A stretch of 64,000 nucleotides of DNA from assembly GCA_951640165.1 (NCBI GenBank), contig OX621253.1, positions 28,491,469-28,555,468 of the forward strand, in the 5' to 3' direction. This DNA comes from Pseudoips prasinana (Eukaryota; Arthropoda; Insecta; Lepidoptera; Nolidae). The first letter of the stretch is position 1. Every line of letters starts with the position of its first letter. A program made the position numbers and the translations under genes. Below, piece after piece: positions 21,302-32,473 of this stretch. The notes beneath the pieces were generated by a model that saw only the letters and a list, made by a program, of their open reading frames with translations, was not told the origin of the DNA and made no database searches.

Positions 21302-22450
21302 TCAGCGAAAAAATTCAGTACATTCCTTATTTACATTACAGTAAGTGGGGGGTGTCAAATCATTATAGTAATCTATGTTAATATTCATATTTTCCATATT
21401 TTTTTCTATAGCATGAGAAGACTTATCATCTTCTTTATTAATTAAAGAAAAATTATTTGAGCTCCTGAACTCACCAAGCATTACATTAATGTTTTTAAAT
21501 ATGTTAACCATACCATTGTTATTAGCAGACCCACTTCTTTGCCAAAACATTGTAAAATCATACAATAAATAATAATTGGAATCGAACAAATATGCATAGT
21601 GATGTGTACAAGCATCAAGGTACAAAAGACTGTTAAATGTTTCTATTCTTCCGTTGTACATCATAGAATAGTCATTCAACTTAAATGTTGGTCCACAAAT
21701 TATAATATTAGTATGATTGATTTTTGAAAGTGTTTCACGTAAAGTAATTACTAGATCAACATAGTTGTTGGTTTGGCGAAAGTCTTCTTCACCGATGAAG
21801 ATCAAGCAGTAGTCTTCAATTGTGTAATTTTTCAACTTAAGATCAATGTTATGAATAAGTTTCTCTATACCACAGTCCGGTGTCAGGTAGTGACAAATTT
21901 TGTAATCTAGAAACGTATTTTCTGCAATAGCTAGTATATTGTTTTTCCTGTTTGTACTTAGGATGCATAGTTTGTGGTCCACTTTTTCTTTTGTTTTGTC
22001 TTGTACGATTTGGACTGCGTTAATTACACCATCCTCGTTACTATTGGTTTTCGAATAATCTTTTTCAATAATCTCAGTTGTCTGCGTTTGTTGTGATTTT
22101 TTATTTTTGTTTGACTTTTTTAATGGCGTTTTTGCTTCTTGTTTCTTAGGACTATTAACAAAATTTTTGTAAATATCATTTTTCTTTTTGAATTCTTCAT
22201 TACTTCTTTTTAAGTTATTATTTTCTATTGATAATATTTCAATTTCCTCATGTGCGCTTTTTAATTGGGTAGTTAAATTATTGATCTCATCTTTTAGAAT
22301 TTTTATTTGATTAATGTCTTCGTCTTCTGAAATGTCGGGTAAACTACTCGTCGTACAGTTCATAGTCTGTGATATAATGTCGCTATCATCGACACTTGGT
22401 TCCGAACGTGTACGTGTTCGTCGGAATGTTATGTTCTCCAAGAAATTCAT
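21302..22450 (-). CDS. LINE ORF1: coiled coil plus esterase-like domain
   Basis: 382 residues, intact. An acidic, Ser-rich start (1-44) is followed by a coiled coil with heptad leucines and isoleucines (about 46-95), a basic patch (KKQEAKTPLKKSNKNKKSQ, 102-120) and a folded domain (about 160-345). That domain has strand-like blocks CILSTNRK, CLIFIGEEDF (215-224) and IIICGPTF (249-256), arranged like the SGNH-hydrolase (esterase-like) ORF1 domains of CR1-group LINEs. The canonical GDS serine block is not obvious, so an RNA-binding role without catalysis is likelier. No zinc knuckle. It would coat the LINE RNA with ORF2. Confidence 0.7.
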   Translation of the reverse strand: MNFLENITFRRTRTRSEPSVDDSDIISQTMNCTTSSLPDISEDEDINQIKILKDEINNLTTQLKSAHEEIEILSIENNNLKRSNEEFKKKNDIYKNFVNSPKKQEAKTPLKKSNKNKKSQQTQTTEIIEKDYSKTNSNEDGVINAVQIVQDKTKEKVDHKLCILSTNRKNNILAIAENTFLDYKICHYLTPDCGIEKLIHNIDLKLKNYTIEDYCLIFIGEEDFRQTNNYVDLVITLRETLSKINHTNIIICGPTFKLNDYSMMYNGRIETFNSLLYLDACTHHYAYLFDSNYYLLYDFTMFWQRSGSANNNGMVNIFKNINVMLGEFRSSNNFSLINKEDDKSSHAIEKNMENMNINIDYYNDLTPPTYCNVNKECTEFFR

Positions 22451-23101
22451 TCTGAGAATACTATTAAACTTTCAAAAATAATTGGGTCTAGTGAGATTCG
22501 AACCCGACTCTTCCCGAGCGTCCGAAGCGTCCTAGGTCTTATATTAATGCAAAAAGCTTGTTAAAATGTCGTTCATGCCGTAAAGAAATGGATCTCAGTT
22601 AGAAACCTGCCTTGTCAGTTGTCACCATGTGCAGCAAGCAATAACGCGCTTCTAGCGATGTCTAAAGCAACTGTCGTCTATTCAGAATTCTCCCAGTAAA
22701 GCGTTAATTGCGTACAGTCCTTAAATTCAAAGCAAGTCCGTTGCGAATGTTGCCGGCAAGAAGGTCGGAAGCGCCATGAAATACGCGTCGCTTACGCGTT
22801 CATCTCAACACGTAATTCCAATCACTGTTTTTGTTGTTTAATTTTTGTTCAATGATTTAAAACTGATATTTTCTTGATTTATAAGTCTATGTACCACTAA
22901 AAACTTATGTCACAAGATGTATTAGCACTTTATACCCATTTTGAGTTATGTTTGTTGTAAGAAATCACACTTTTTACTGTTTATTCCCATTAAAATTCAC
23001 CAGCAAATAGATTACACTTGTTCCTCCATGACAGTTTCGTGACGAATTTGTACGTTTGACGAATTAGTACCCATTCGAGCAGCAAACATAGTGAGGTTGT
23101 T

Positions 23102-23426
23102 TATATACCCTTACCTAAAATATTTAAAAGCTACGAATGGCATAAATTTTATTTATATAATGTAGATGATAGATATGACGGGTTAATAGGTAGCGACTTA
23201 CTTACGCAGCTTCATGCGAATATTGATATGAAGAATCTGCAGTTATTCACAAAAAATTCGTGTATACCTATTATGTATAGCCCTCCCATACGTAAATTCT
23301 ATATTTTACCGCCGCGCAGCGAATTACGGGTCAAACTTCCTGTTAATTTGTATAACGGAGAAGGGATATTACATTTTTTAGAGTTTACCAAAGGCGTTAG
23401 GATGCCAGCAGCCTTAGTTACATGTA
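23102..23426 (+). pseudogene. pol: pol part 2: protease to reverse transcriptase linker
   Basis: Segment of pol between the two insertions. It carries an IGSDLLTQLHANID block (end of the protease region; open frame from about 23102) and a spacer with YILPPRSELRVKLPV. It ends at the TTAA (23427-23430) where the piggyBac-like element entered. The codon frame on both sides of the TTAA agrees once the transposon and one TTAA are ignored, so the insertion alone accounts for the break here. Confidence 0.8.
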
Positions 23427-24087
23427 TTAACACTTTCGTTGACAGTACGTCCTTAGGCGGGAATTTAAAATAGTACATTATGTCAGTACGTCGAGAGACG
23501 GGCTATTGTTTTTTAGGAGTATAGACACTACGTCGCTCGACGCAAATTTTCCATATAAGTAGTATAAAATAGAGTATCCACTGTCATATTGTGAGCAACT
23601 CATATCTCTTACTGTCGTAACACTAGTATTTTATAGATAGTTTCATATTGCTATCTCAGTCGCTCACGTATGCGCGCGCAAACCGTTCGCACACGGGTAC
23701 TACGTCGACCGGCGTGAGCGCGCGCTTAGTTTCTAGAACAATTAGTGCGCCATTGGCATTTTGTGAACTACCACGTGATTACGCTGCTCAAAACGTAAGT
23801 AAATTTTTACAAAACAGAGATATTGTGTCTTTTTCTGTTTTAAAATAGCATGACTATGATGTATTTATACTATTTTATAATATCTTTTAATGCTTACCTA
23901 GCCATTTCCTGTGAATAACGTGCATTCATTGTGAGACTGGTCAAAGTAATATTATTATTGTAAGTTCGAAATGAACATCGTAGTATAAATTTTAAAACTT
24001 TCGTGTTTTATGATATATTATTATTAGATACGGGCACGAATATTTTTATATTCATGTTTATTACCTTGGATTTTTTTGTTATTGTAG

Positions 24088-25428
24088 ATGTCTGAAAAAA
24101 GATGCCGAAATCGTCCAAGATTGCGTTTATTTGACGATTTGTCTTCAAATTCAGAAACTGAACAGGATCTCGATCCTTTCGAGGACAATGATGGCGATTA
24201 TGGCTCTGACACGAACTATGAACCAACGCATATAGACGAAGCTGGCGGCGCCTCTAGTTCATCAGAGGATATATTTCCAGTCCGACCTCGTCGTCGCTCG
24301 TCTGTAGGTCCCGTCGCTTCATCAGATTCAAGTAAGTCTGATATTTCAAATAGAAGTTCCGATTCAGAGCAGGATGATGGATCTACCGAACATGCTGAAC
24401 CAATTTCAGAGCCAATAGACCACTCGCCGTCCCTTCTTACATCTCAGCATGATAATAATATAGAACCAGTACGAGTGCAAAACCGGCACAGATCTCCAGA
24501 ACCAGAAGACCAGCCGTGGACACATACAACATCCGAAATTCCTGATTTTGAATTTGATACAGATTCACATGGCATACAATTTGAGATTAGCTCTCAAGCT
24601 AGCGCTGCGCAAGTTTTTGATCATGTTTTTCCGAACGAATTAATTGAGTATCTCGTTCAGTGTACCAATAATTATGGTATAGCTTTGTGCAATTCAAACA
24701 AACCATCAACCCGATACTCTCGCTCTCAAAATTTTCGCCATACTACAGTTGCAGAAATGAAAAAGTTTCTTGGACTTTCATTATTACATGGACATATTCG
24801 CACCCCCAAACAACAGAAACTATTTACTCATGATGACCCATTATATTACCACCCGGTGTTCTCTTATACAATGTCTTCTCGACGATATGAGCAAATACTT
24901 CGGTGTATGTGTTGTTCAGAGCTGAGTGCTAAGGGTGCAGAAAAGATTAATAAATTTATTGATATGTTGACTTTAAATTTTAGACAAATATACAAACCCG
25001 ATAAAGAGCTTAGTTTAGATGAATCCTTGCTGTTGTATCGAGGTAGGCTTCACTTTCGCCAGTATATTAAGTCCAAAAAGGCAAGATATGGCATAAAATT
25101 TTATATCTTGGCAACGGCAGATGGTTACGTACTGAATATAATAATGTACAGCGGTAAAGATGAGAATACAGAGTCAACAGGTGTAATGGGCAAAAAACTA
25201 GAACGGTTGGTAATGCGATTAATGAGACCATATTTATTGAAAGGGCATCATCTCTTTATGGATAACTATTATAATTCGGTCACTCTTTCTCAGAAATTAC
25301 TAGATTTAAAAACCCATACTAACGGTACCCTTCGTGTGAATAGAAAAGATAATCCAAAGGAACTGGTGACAAAAAAATTAAAAAAAGGCCAGCATGTTTG
25401 GGTCAGAAAAAAACAAAGTGTATGTTAG
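24088..25428 (+). pseudogene. piggyBac-type transposase, N-terminal two-thirds
   Basis: 446 residues before a frameshift. 1-160: acidic, Ser-rich N-terminus typical of piggyBac transposases. 170-440: DDE core with SLDESLLLYRGRL (first aspartate, D311), GYVLNIIMYSGK and HHLFMDNYYNS (second aspartate, D392). The enzyme would cut at TTAA and excise without a footprint. The frame is lost in a run of seven A at 25407-25413 and the protein resumes one frame over from about 25394. A one-base change in a homopolymer fits either mutation or an assembly error. Confidence 0.9.
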
Positions 25429-26074
25429 TAAATGGGTTGATAAGCGACCAGTTATTATGTTGACCACCAAAGAGCACCCCCAGATGATAGAAACTGCAAA
25501 CAGATACGGAAAAATGATAAAAAAACCTATTGAAGTTACAAAATATAATAAATACATGTCTGGCGTAGATAGATCTGATCAAATGATAAGCTATTACTCT
25601 TCGCCGAGAAAAACTATACGCTGGTATAAAAAAGTATTTTTCCATCTATTGGACACTGCAGTATGGAACGCATATTACTTATACAAAAAATTTGTAGTGA
25701 AAAATCCCAAATATGAGATGTCTGTATACCGAGAGCTGTTGATGAAAAAACTAATAGATTTACCAGAAAACTGTAAGGGCAAAGATTTAGTTTCTGATAT
25801 GAAGAAACACAATAGCAGAAAATTCAATAATCCTCAAATAAATATAGTAGAACCAGATAAAGAACGAAAGTTTTGGGGTCACTGGCCAAAGCGCCAGCCT
25901 GCACCTGAAAATTCTAAAAAGAAATATTCGTTTCTTATGTGTAAAATGTGTTCCAAGACCAAAAAGAGAGTTGAAACTAGTTACAGGTGCATTGGTTGTC
26001 CAGGACTCCCTCCATTATGTCCTGAATGTTTCCGAGATTATCACCAACTCCTTGAACAAGAAGAACAAGAGTAG
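25394..26074 (+). pseudogene. piggyBac-type transposase, C-terminal third
   Basis: Continuation after the A-run frameshift. YMSGVDRSDQM holds the third catalytic aspartate (residue 59 of this part). RWYKKVFFHLLDTAVWNAY is the conserved helix after it. The C-terminus is a cysteine-rich zinc-binding domain: CKMC, CIGC, CPEC, FRDYH, which in piggyBac binds the transposon ends. Stop TAG at 26072-26074. Together the two parts make about 660 residues, normal for the family. Confidence 0.9.
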
Positions 26075-26605
26075 ACTTTTTTTTAATAATTTTGATGGCT
26101 TTTATTTTTTATTCTTTTTTTGAGTACTTTAATTTTTTTAACTAGTTTAACTTGGTGGATATCTTATAGGCGTGGAGGAGGATGTAGGAGTATCTTTGAT
26201 ATGATTAGATACTACTAGTATATCGTTAGGAGTGATCTCAAAATTAATATTAGGGTTACATATTAAAATAGTTTGTAAATTGTTTAAAGCCTGCCTACTT
26301 ATTTTAAGATACTATGTGATATAATCATTTAAATGTTCCTAATTATGAACCAAAGCTATATTATAATACACAGTTACTCGTATAATAAGTACATGACTTC
26401 TTTTTTAAATAAGGTTCGAACAATTTTATTGTTTTATTAGTACTTGCCATAAATATAACATTATATGTGATAATAATTAAGATTTTACTGATTTTTTATA
26501 AGTGAATTGTAGTAGATATGATGGAGAATTGTTTTTGATAATATATGATTAATTATAAATATTATTTTTTATTATCCCTCTTTAGAAGACTTGATGTCTG
26601 TCGAC

Positions 26606-26882
26606 GTAGTGTCGCATTTAGGCAGACGAAGATATGTTCGACATGACACTACGTCGAGAGACGTAAACGTCGAGAGACGTAGTGTCACATTTAGATAGAC
26701 GAACATATGTTCGACATGTCACTACGTCGAGAGACGTGAACGTCAAGAGACGTAGTGTCAAATTTAGTCAGACGATCACATGTTCGATATGTCACTACGT
26801 CAAGAGACGTGAACGTCAAGAGACGTAGTGTCACATTTAGTCAGATGAACATATGTTCAACATGTCACTACGTCGTGAGACG
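26606..26882. repeat. Subterminal array of the piggyBac-like element
   Basis: Four head-to-tail units of 73 bp (last one shorter), starting GTAGTGTCACATTTAG. Each unit is an inverted repeat: ACGTAGTGTCACATTTAG near one end, TATGTTCGACATGTCACTAC near the other, separated by CATATG-type sequence. Likely transposase binding sites, by analogy with subterminal repeats of other DNA transposons. Confidence 0.85.
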
Positions 26883-26959
26883 TTTATCTTTTAGTATGGA
26901 AAATTCTACTGTCATATTGTGATATAAGAGTAATTGCTTACTGTCAACGAACGTGTTAA

Positions 26960-29012
26960 TGGCTATGCAACGACGGTTATTCAAAATTGCAATTCCGAAC
27001 AAATGGAGTTGTCGATAACCAGTCCATTTAAAGTTGAACCCTTTGTTGGGAATAGTTTAGATAGTAATAAAATAAATTTAAATTTTACAGATAGTGATAG
27101 CATTAAGATAGATCAATTATTACTGGATAATCTTTCCAAGTTAAGAGTAGATCATATGAATGAGGAGGAGAAACGGAATATTATAAAAATATGTGAAGAT
27201 TATAAAGATATATTTTATTGCGAAGACGTACCGCTCTCATTCACAAACGAAGTGAAACATAAAATAAGAACAAAAAATGAAGATCCAATTCACATAAAAG
27301 CACATAGGTTACCGCCGACGCAAACTATAGAAATTAGGGAACAAATTGAAAAAATGCTTAAAGATAACGTAATTGAAAAGTCATTCTCACCTTGGAGTGC
27401 ACCAGTACACCTGGTTCCGAAAAAATTGGACAACTCGGGGAAACAAAAATGGAGGATGGTCATTGATTATAGGCGCCTCAACGACATCACAATAGACGAT
27501 AAATACCCCTTACCTAATATCAATGATCTTTTTGATATGTTGGGAAAGAGTGTTTATTTTACAACTTTAGATTTAGCTAGCGGATACCACCAAATAGAAG
27601 TGGAGAAAGAGGATAGGGCTAAAACGGCATTCAGTACGCCGTTCGGTCACTACCAGTTTAATAGAATGCCGTTCGGGTTAAAGACAGCCCCAGCGACATT
27701 TCAGCGCACCATAGACAATGTTTTAAGAGGCTTACAGGGCATTCACTGTCTTGTATACCTTGACGATGTCATAATTTTCGCGAGGAGTATACAACAGCAT
27801 AACGAAAAGCTTAGAGCAGTGTTTGAAAGATTTCGTGAAACTAATTTAAAGGTGCAGTTAGACAAATCACAGTTTTTAAGAAAAGAATTCCTTTATTTAG
27901 GTCATACTATAACAGATGAAGGATTAAAACCTAACAATGATAAAATTGATGCGGTATTAAAATATCCCATCCCAAAAACAACAACAGAAATAAAAAGTTT
28001 TCTTGGTCTTATAGGATACTACAGGAAATTCATTAAGGATTTTGCAAAAATAACAAGACCACTTACAGTATGCTTAAAAAAGGGTAAAAAGATAGAATTA
28101 AATGAGGAATACATAGAAAGTTTTGAGACTTGTAAAAAGTTACTTACAAATGCCCCATTGCTTCAATTTCCGGATTTTAATAAGCCTTTTATCTTAACGA
28201 CCGATGCATCTAACTTTGCCATCGGAGCTGTCCTTTCTCAAGGCAGTATAGGTTCAGATAAACCAGTGGCATATGCCAGTAGAACTTTAAGTGATACAGA
28301 AAGTAGATATAGCACCATAGAAAAGGAGCTTTTAGCTGTTATATGGGCAGTTAAGCATTTTAGACCTTATCTATGGGGTAAGAAGTTTTATATATATACC
28401 GACCATAGACCTTTGGCCTGGTTATATTCACTTAACGAACCAAATAGTAAACTTACGCGATGGCGTTTGCGACTCGAAGAATATGATTTCGAAATTAATT
28501 ATAAAAAAGGGCCGCAAAACTCCAATGCAGATGCTTTATCACGTGTAAAAATCAATAATATAAACACGGATAATAGTAGTATTTTAGTTTGTTTAAATAA
28601 TAAAGAAATAAGAAGAATTAAAGTTAATATTTTAGATAATGATGATGAATCTATGAAAGTTAACGTCGATAAAGACGAAAATGCTAGAAATAACGTAGAT
28701 AATAATGTAGTAGAAGAAATAATTAGTTTGTCTGACTCAAGTTCGGATACAGTTAAGTTAAGAAATAGTATAAAAGAGGCACCAGTTTACGATATATCAG
28801 ACTCGGATGACGGAGCTACCGCTCATTCAATTTCTAACAGGGAACACGAAGGAATCCCGATACTAAATGAAGCTATAGACAGTAAGCCGAAGCAAATACT
28901 TGTTTATGTTTGGTATAAAGACGATATTTGTGTCAAGGATATTTCAAATAATAACCAAAGAATTTTGGAAGTCCACATGCCTACAGAAAATAATGAAAAC
29001 TTAGTTAAATAG
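26960..29012 (+). pseudogene. pol: pol part 3: reverse transcriptase and RNase H
   Basis: Open frame from the TTAA to an in-frame TAG at 29010-29012. Residue numbers count from 26934. Reverse transcriptase: DYRRLND, LDLASGYHQ (212-220), FGLKTAPATFQR, VYLDD (catalytic pair 277-278). RNase H: TTDAS (D424), STIEKELLAV, YIYTDHRPL (D490). A connection and acidic tail follow to the TAG. It would copy genomic RNA into DNA inside particles. The catalytic residues are intact. The TAG separates it from integrase, so no fused polymerase is made from this copy. Confidence 0.92.
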
Positions 29013-30242
29013 CTTTTAAAAGAATTCGTAGATTTTAAGCATAAATACTTCATATATTTTGAAGAAGAGGCTTTTAGAAAAGTATTTAGTAGAATAGTTA
29101 CAGAATTATGTAAGAAAGGCACACAAAATTTAATAGAGTGCACAGATAGGGTAGTTAACGTGATAGATGAAAACGAACAAAGAGAAATTATCATGAAATA
29201 TCATGAGGGTAAAACTGTTCATAGGGGAATTAGGGAGACATTTACTAAATTAAAAAGACACTACTGGTGGTCTAACATGAAACAGACAATTTCAGCTATA
29301 ATTAATGCGTGTGAACAGTGTAGGAGAATGAAATACGATAGGAAGCCGTTAAAACCGCCTATTCAATTTACCCAAACGCAAAGTATGCCATTTGAAGAAG
29401 TTTTTATGGATATTTTATTTATAGAAAATAATTATTACTTAACCATTGTAGACGCATTTAGTAAATTGGCACAAGCTTTTAATGTACCAAATAGAAGTAC
29501 ACCAGAAATAGTTAAGGCATTGATTAAGTATTTTAGCATATATGGATTACCTAAGAAAATAAGTAGTGATTCAGGAACTGAATTTAATAATAATCTTATA
29601 AAGGAATTATTGAGTTTGTATAAAATAGAAATGCACATAGGGACGCCAAATAACCCTAATTCAATGGCGATTGTAGAGCGTTTCCATTCTACCATAATTG
29701 AAATATATAGATTAGCGAAATACGAAAAAAGTATTCAAGATGCAGCGTCAGTAATGACTTACGCTATTATGGCATATAATAACACTATTCACAGTGCAAC
29801 TAATTTCACACCCTTTGAAATGGTATTTGGACATACTGAATCAGGGGATGTATTTGATATTGATAGGGACAAAAATCTTTTGCAAAAATTAGTGCAAGAC
29901 CACAGAAAGCGATTAAAAGTTTTATATGAATATGTTAGCGATAGAATTAGGGAAAATAAAAGTAACGTTTTAAGTAAGAAAGGGGGCGAAAATCCACCCG
30001 AGTTAAAAGAAGATAACATTATTTTTATGAAAACTACTAGAAATCGTAAAGCTAAAGAAGTACCTAGATACGAAAAAGCTAAAGTAATAGGCAAAGTAAA
30101 TAGAAATATTGTTCCAGTAAAGTTGGGAAAAAGAAATACGAAAGTAGCTATTAAGAATATAAAACGCCCTCCACAGGTGGTGGCAAGCAGTCCTGATGTT
30201 CCTGGCCCTAGTGGGATCGGCAAGAGGCATAAAAATACATAA
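29013..30242 (+). pseudogene. pol: pol part 4: integrase
   Basis: Same frame as the reverse transcriptase, cut off by the TAG at 29010. Counting from the ATA at 29163: zinc-binding HHCC (H15, H21, C51, C54 with CEQCRRMK), then the DDE core with FMDILF (D84), SSDSGTEF (D137) and SMAIVERFHS (E173), and a basic C-terminal region ending before TAA at 30240. It joins the DNA copy to the host genome. All catalytic residues are visible. Confidence 0.9.
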
Positions 30243-30245
30243 GAT

Positions 30246-30752
30246 ATGGGGCAAAATCCGGGGATAGCACCGATTCGGATAAGCTCAGCAGTGATTCAGA
30301 ATAATCACTGGACTATTTTTAAAACTATAGATTTAGAAACTATAAGTAGATTTTTAGAAGGTAATACGATTCAATATTTTAAATTAAAAGATATGATATA
30401 CTCGCAAAATGAGTCGCGTAGAGAACTTGTAGGATTAAGTTTACAAATAGAATCTTTTATGGAACTGACTAATGATAGATTAAAACAAATAATGCCCAAT
30501 AAGAGGTTTAAAAGAGGATTAATTAACCCTTTAGGTGCGATAATTAAAATAATTTCAGGTAATTTAGACAGCGAAGACGCTTTAAGATATAATTCTGAGA
30601 TAAATAAATTGAAAAATAGAGAACATTCAGTGGAAAATAAAATATCATTAGTGCAAAAAGCATTTGATAAGTTAGTAAACATTTCTGACGATTTGAAACA
30701 TAATTTAATTCAGTTAAATATTAAAAATTTGCAATTAGAAACACTTCAGTAA
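30246..30752 (+). pseudogene. env: env-like gene, N-terminal part
   Basis: 168 residues of an envelope-like protein related to baculovirus F proteins, as in errantiviruses. A dibasic furin-type cleavage motif RFKR (87-90) is followed by a hydrophobic stretch in the fusion-peptide position and a predicted helical region to the stop. No signal peptide is evident at this start, so splicing to a leader exon is probable in the family. A stop at 30750-30752 and a frame change separate it from the rest, so the copy is broken. Confidence 0.75.
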
Positions 30753-30786
30753 AATTAAAACTAAAATTCATAATATAGTAACTCAA

Positions 30787-31929
30787 ATGAATATTTTATA
30801 TCAAATTTTAAATAACTTTCGTACTTTTTATAATATGGTTCAGGAAATAGAAACCGCTATAGCTTTCAGTAGATTGCACATATTGCATCAATCTATAATT
30901 AATACTACGGAACTGTATAATATATTGTTAGAGATAGAAAAATATCATAGATTAGTCCACGTAGTAAATAAAGATAATATAATTAAGATAGAAGAAACTA
31001 TCGTTTTAAAATCATATTGCGATAATAATAAGTTAGTTTTCGTGTTAGAGGTTCCCTTATTGGAGAAAGACACATATAATTATTACAAAATAATTCCCAT
31101 TCCTATATATAACCCTAATTCCTTAAATACCTCAATTATTATACCTAAATACCCATACCTTATAGTGAATGGATTGAAATACAAACCCCTAGTTAGCCCA
31201 TGTAGAGCAATCGAAAATGATCGAGTTTTATGTCAAGAAGACAATATAATTCAATATGCGGATACAACCTGCATCGAGCAAATAATGTTGCTGAAAAATA
31301 ATACGACGTGTCATCGAAGTATTATAGAAATTGAAAATGTAAGAAGTCATCGAGTAGCTGATGGAATATGGTTACTATTCATGAAAGAAAATGAAATTCT
31401 GACTGAAAACTGCAACAATCAAATAATGAAGCATAATCTTAAAGGGACATTTTTAGTAGTTCCAGAGAATAATTGCGAAACGCAAATTGGCGACAAAGTA
31501 ATAAGTAAGAAAACTGAAACTAAGATGTCCGAGGCCAACCCGATGATGAAACCAGTAATGATGCCAGAGCTGCAAGAAGAAATCAAGATAGAAAATAATC
31601 TAATAGATCTACGTGGCGTGGACCTCAGCGATGTGAAGGACATTTTAAATAGTGCAAAGTTTAATAGCGAAAGTGTTAGTGAAACCAGTGAAATTTTGGT
31701 AACCAAGGACATTAGTGTATGGACAATAAATTTATTAGTTTTTATTTTTGTATTCTTCATAATATTTTTGATTGTAAAATGTAAGATTTATAAAAAAGTT
31801 TATATACCTAAACGAAATCATCTGGACCCTGAAAACATGTCTCCAGCTGATTTCTCTCTTAGGGGGGGAGGAGTTAAGGATACTACCCCTATAGATATAA
31901 GTATAATTAAACCTAAGTCTTCCTATTAA
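30787..31929 (+). pseudogene. env: env-like gene, C-terminal part
   Basis: 380 residues in a frame different from the N-terminal part. It holds several cysteines, NNTT and NTS-type glycosylation sequons, one strong transmembrane segment (about residues 310-330, followed by KCKIYKK) and a cytoplasmic tail whose last 19 codons run into the 3' LTR. The topology is that of a class I-like viral membrane protein. No intact envelope can be made from this copy because of the break at 30750-30786. Confidence 0.75.
31861..31871 (+). promoter_or_regulatory. Polypurine tract
   Basis: AGGGGGGGAGG directly before the 3' LTR, the expected primer for plus-strand DNA synthesis. Confidence 0.85.
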
Positions 31930-32214
31930 TTATGTTGCATAGTAACAAGGATGATGCAATAATATATTTAATGATGAAATAATATTTAGTTCCCACGAGA
32001 AACTTACGATCGAATGTTCTAGAACAAATTATGCTGACTCCTTTCCTATAATACGGATATATGAAACCCTTGTTGTTTGCAACCTATCTTTCATTCTAAA
32101 TCAAATTGTATTTAACGTCATTCTGTTTTTGCTCGTCTTCCTGTACACTAGTTTTACGGCTTTGTTCAATAAATAAATATATTTTTGGCAAACCGTATTA
32201 TCAATACCTTGACT
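31872..32214 (+). repeat. 3' LTR, 343 bp
   Basis: Same ends and length as the 5' LTR, with one substitution. Followed by the CGCC target copy. Confidence 0.95.
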
Positions 32215-32218
32215 CGCC

Positions 32219-32473
32219 CGATTATGGGGTCCACGGATAGTTAACCCCCATTACATACTATAATAATTGGTGTATCCCTTAGACACCCGAGGGACGGTAT
32301 GAGGTTAGGAAACAAATATCTTTAAGACAACCACCACACTATCATCTGATCCCCAACCAGGCAGAGCCTGTAAATAGGTGCAATCACACACCTGATAAAC
32401 ATACTTATATATTTCTATAGATAAATTTCAGTTCAGACACAGAATCGTGCTCATAACACAAGTATTTATTATT
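32219..32473 (-). repeat. Remnant of another SINE
   Basis: CATCTGATCCCCAACCAGGCAG and TAGATAAATTTCAGTTCAGA look like a reversed, diverged SINE body. Its likely tRNA-like head (CTGGGATCGAACCCAG) lies at 32735-32780, beyond the inserted SINE-1. Confidence 0.45.

Larger units (their letters stand above)
18104..23091 (-). mobile_element. Near full-length CR1-group LINE inserted in pol
   Basis: 4,988 bp, minus strand. The 3' end at 18104 has an AGATAAAGATAAAG tail (CTTTAT repeats on the coding strand). The 5' end is at 23091. The flanks TGAGGTAGTT (18094-18103) and TGAGGTTGTT (23092-23101) form a 10-bp target duplication with one mismatch. Order on the minus strand: about 640 bp 5' UTR, ORF1 (22450-21302), a 31-bp gap, ORF2 with endonuclease and reverse transcriptase, and a 3' UTR. 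Only one clear frame break is seen. Clade inferred from ORF1 and reverse transcriptase style (CR1/Daphne-like). Confidence 0.9.
23431..26955 (+). mobile_element. piggyBac-like DNA transposon inserted in pol
   Basis: 3,525 bp between TTAA copies at 23427-23430 and 26956-26959. Inverted ends CACTTTCGTTGACAGTA and TACTGTCAACGAACGTG. It carries a transposase gene in + orientation and, on the right, a 277-bp subterminal array of palindromic 73-bp units whose core (CACTACGTCG) also appears reversed and single near the left end (23529-23538). The structure is complete except for a one-base frame break in the transposase. Confidence 0.92.
16039..32214 (+). mobile_element. Gypsy/errantivirus-type LTR retrotransposon with two nested insertions
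   Basis: 16,176 bp between LTR ends. Removing the nested LINE and piggyBac leaves about 7.65 kb, a normal errantivirus size. LTRs begin AGTTAAGG and end CCTTGACT, the AGT...ACT pattern of the gypsy/17.6/297 group. Target duplication CGCC lies at 16035-16038 and 32215-32218. A tRNA-Ser-type primer site, gag, pol (protease, reverse transcriptase, RNase H, integrase), an env-like gene and a polypurine tract are present in order. Coding is interrupted in protease, pol and env besides the insertions, so this copy is defective. Confidence 0.95.

Noticed and set aside
29789..30223. 144-codon frame on the minus strand
   Set aside because: Antisense to integrase; hydrophobic by complement of Lys-rich codons, not a membrane protein gene.
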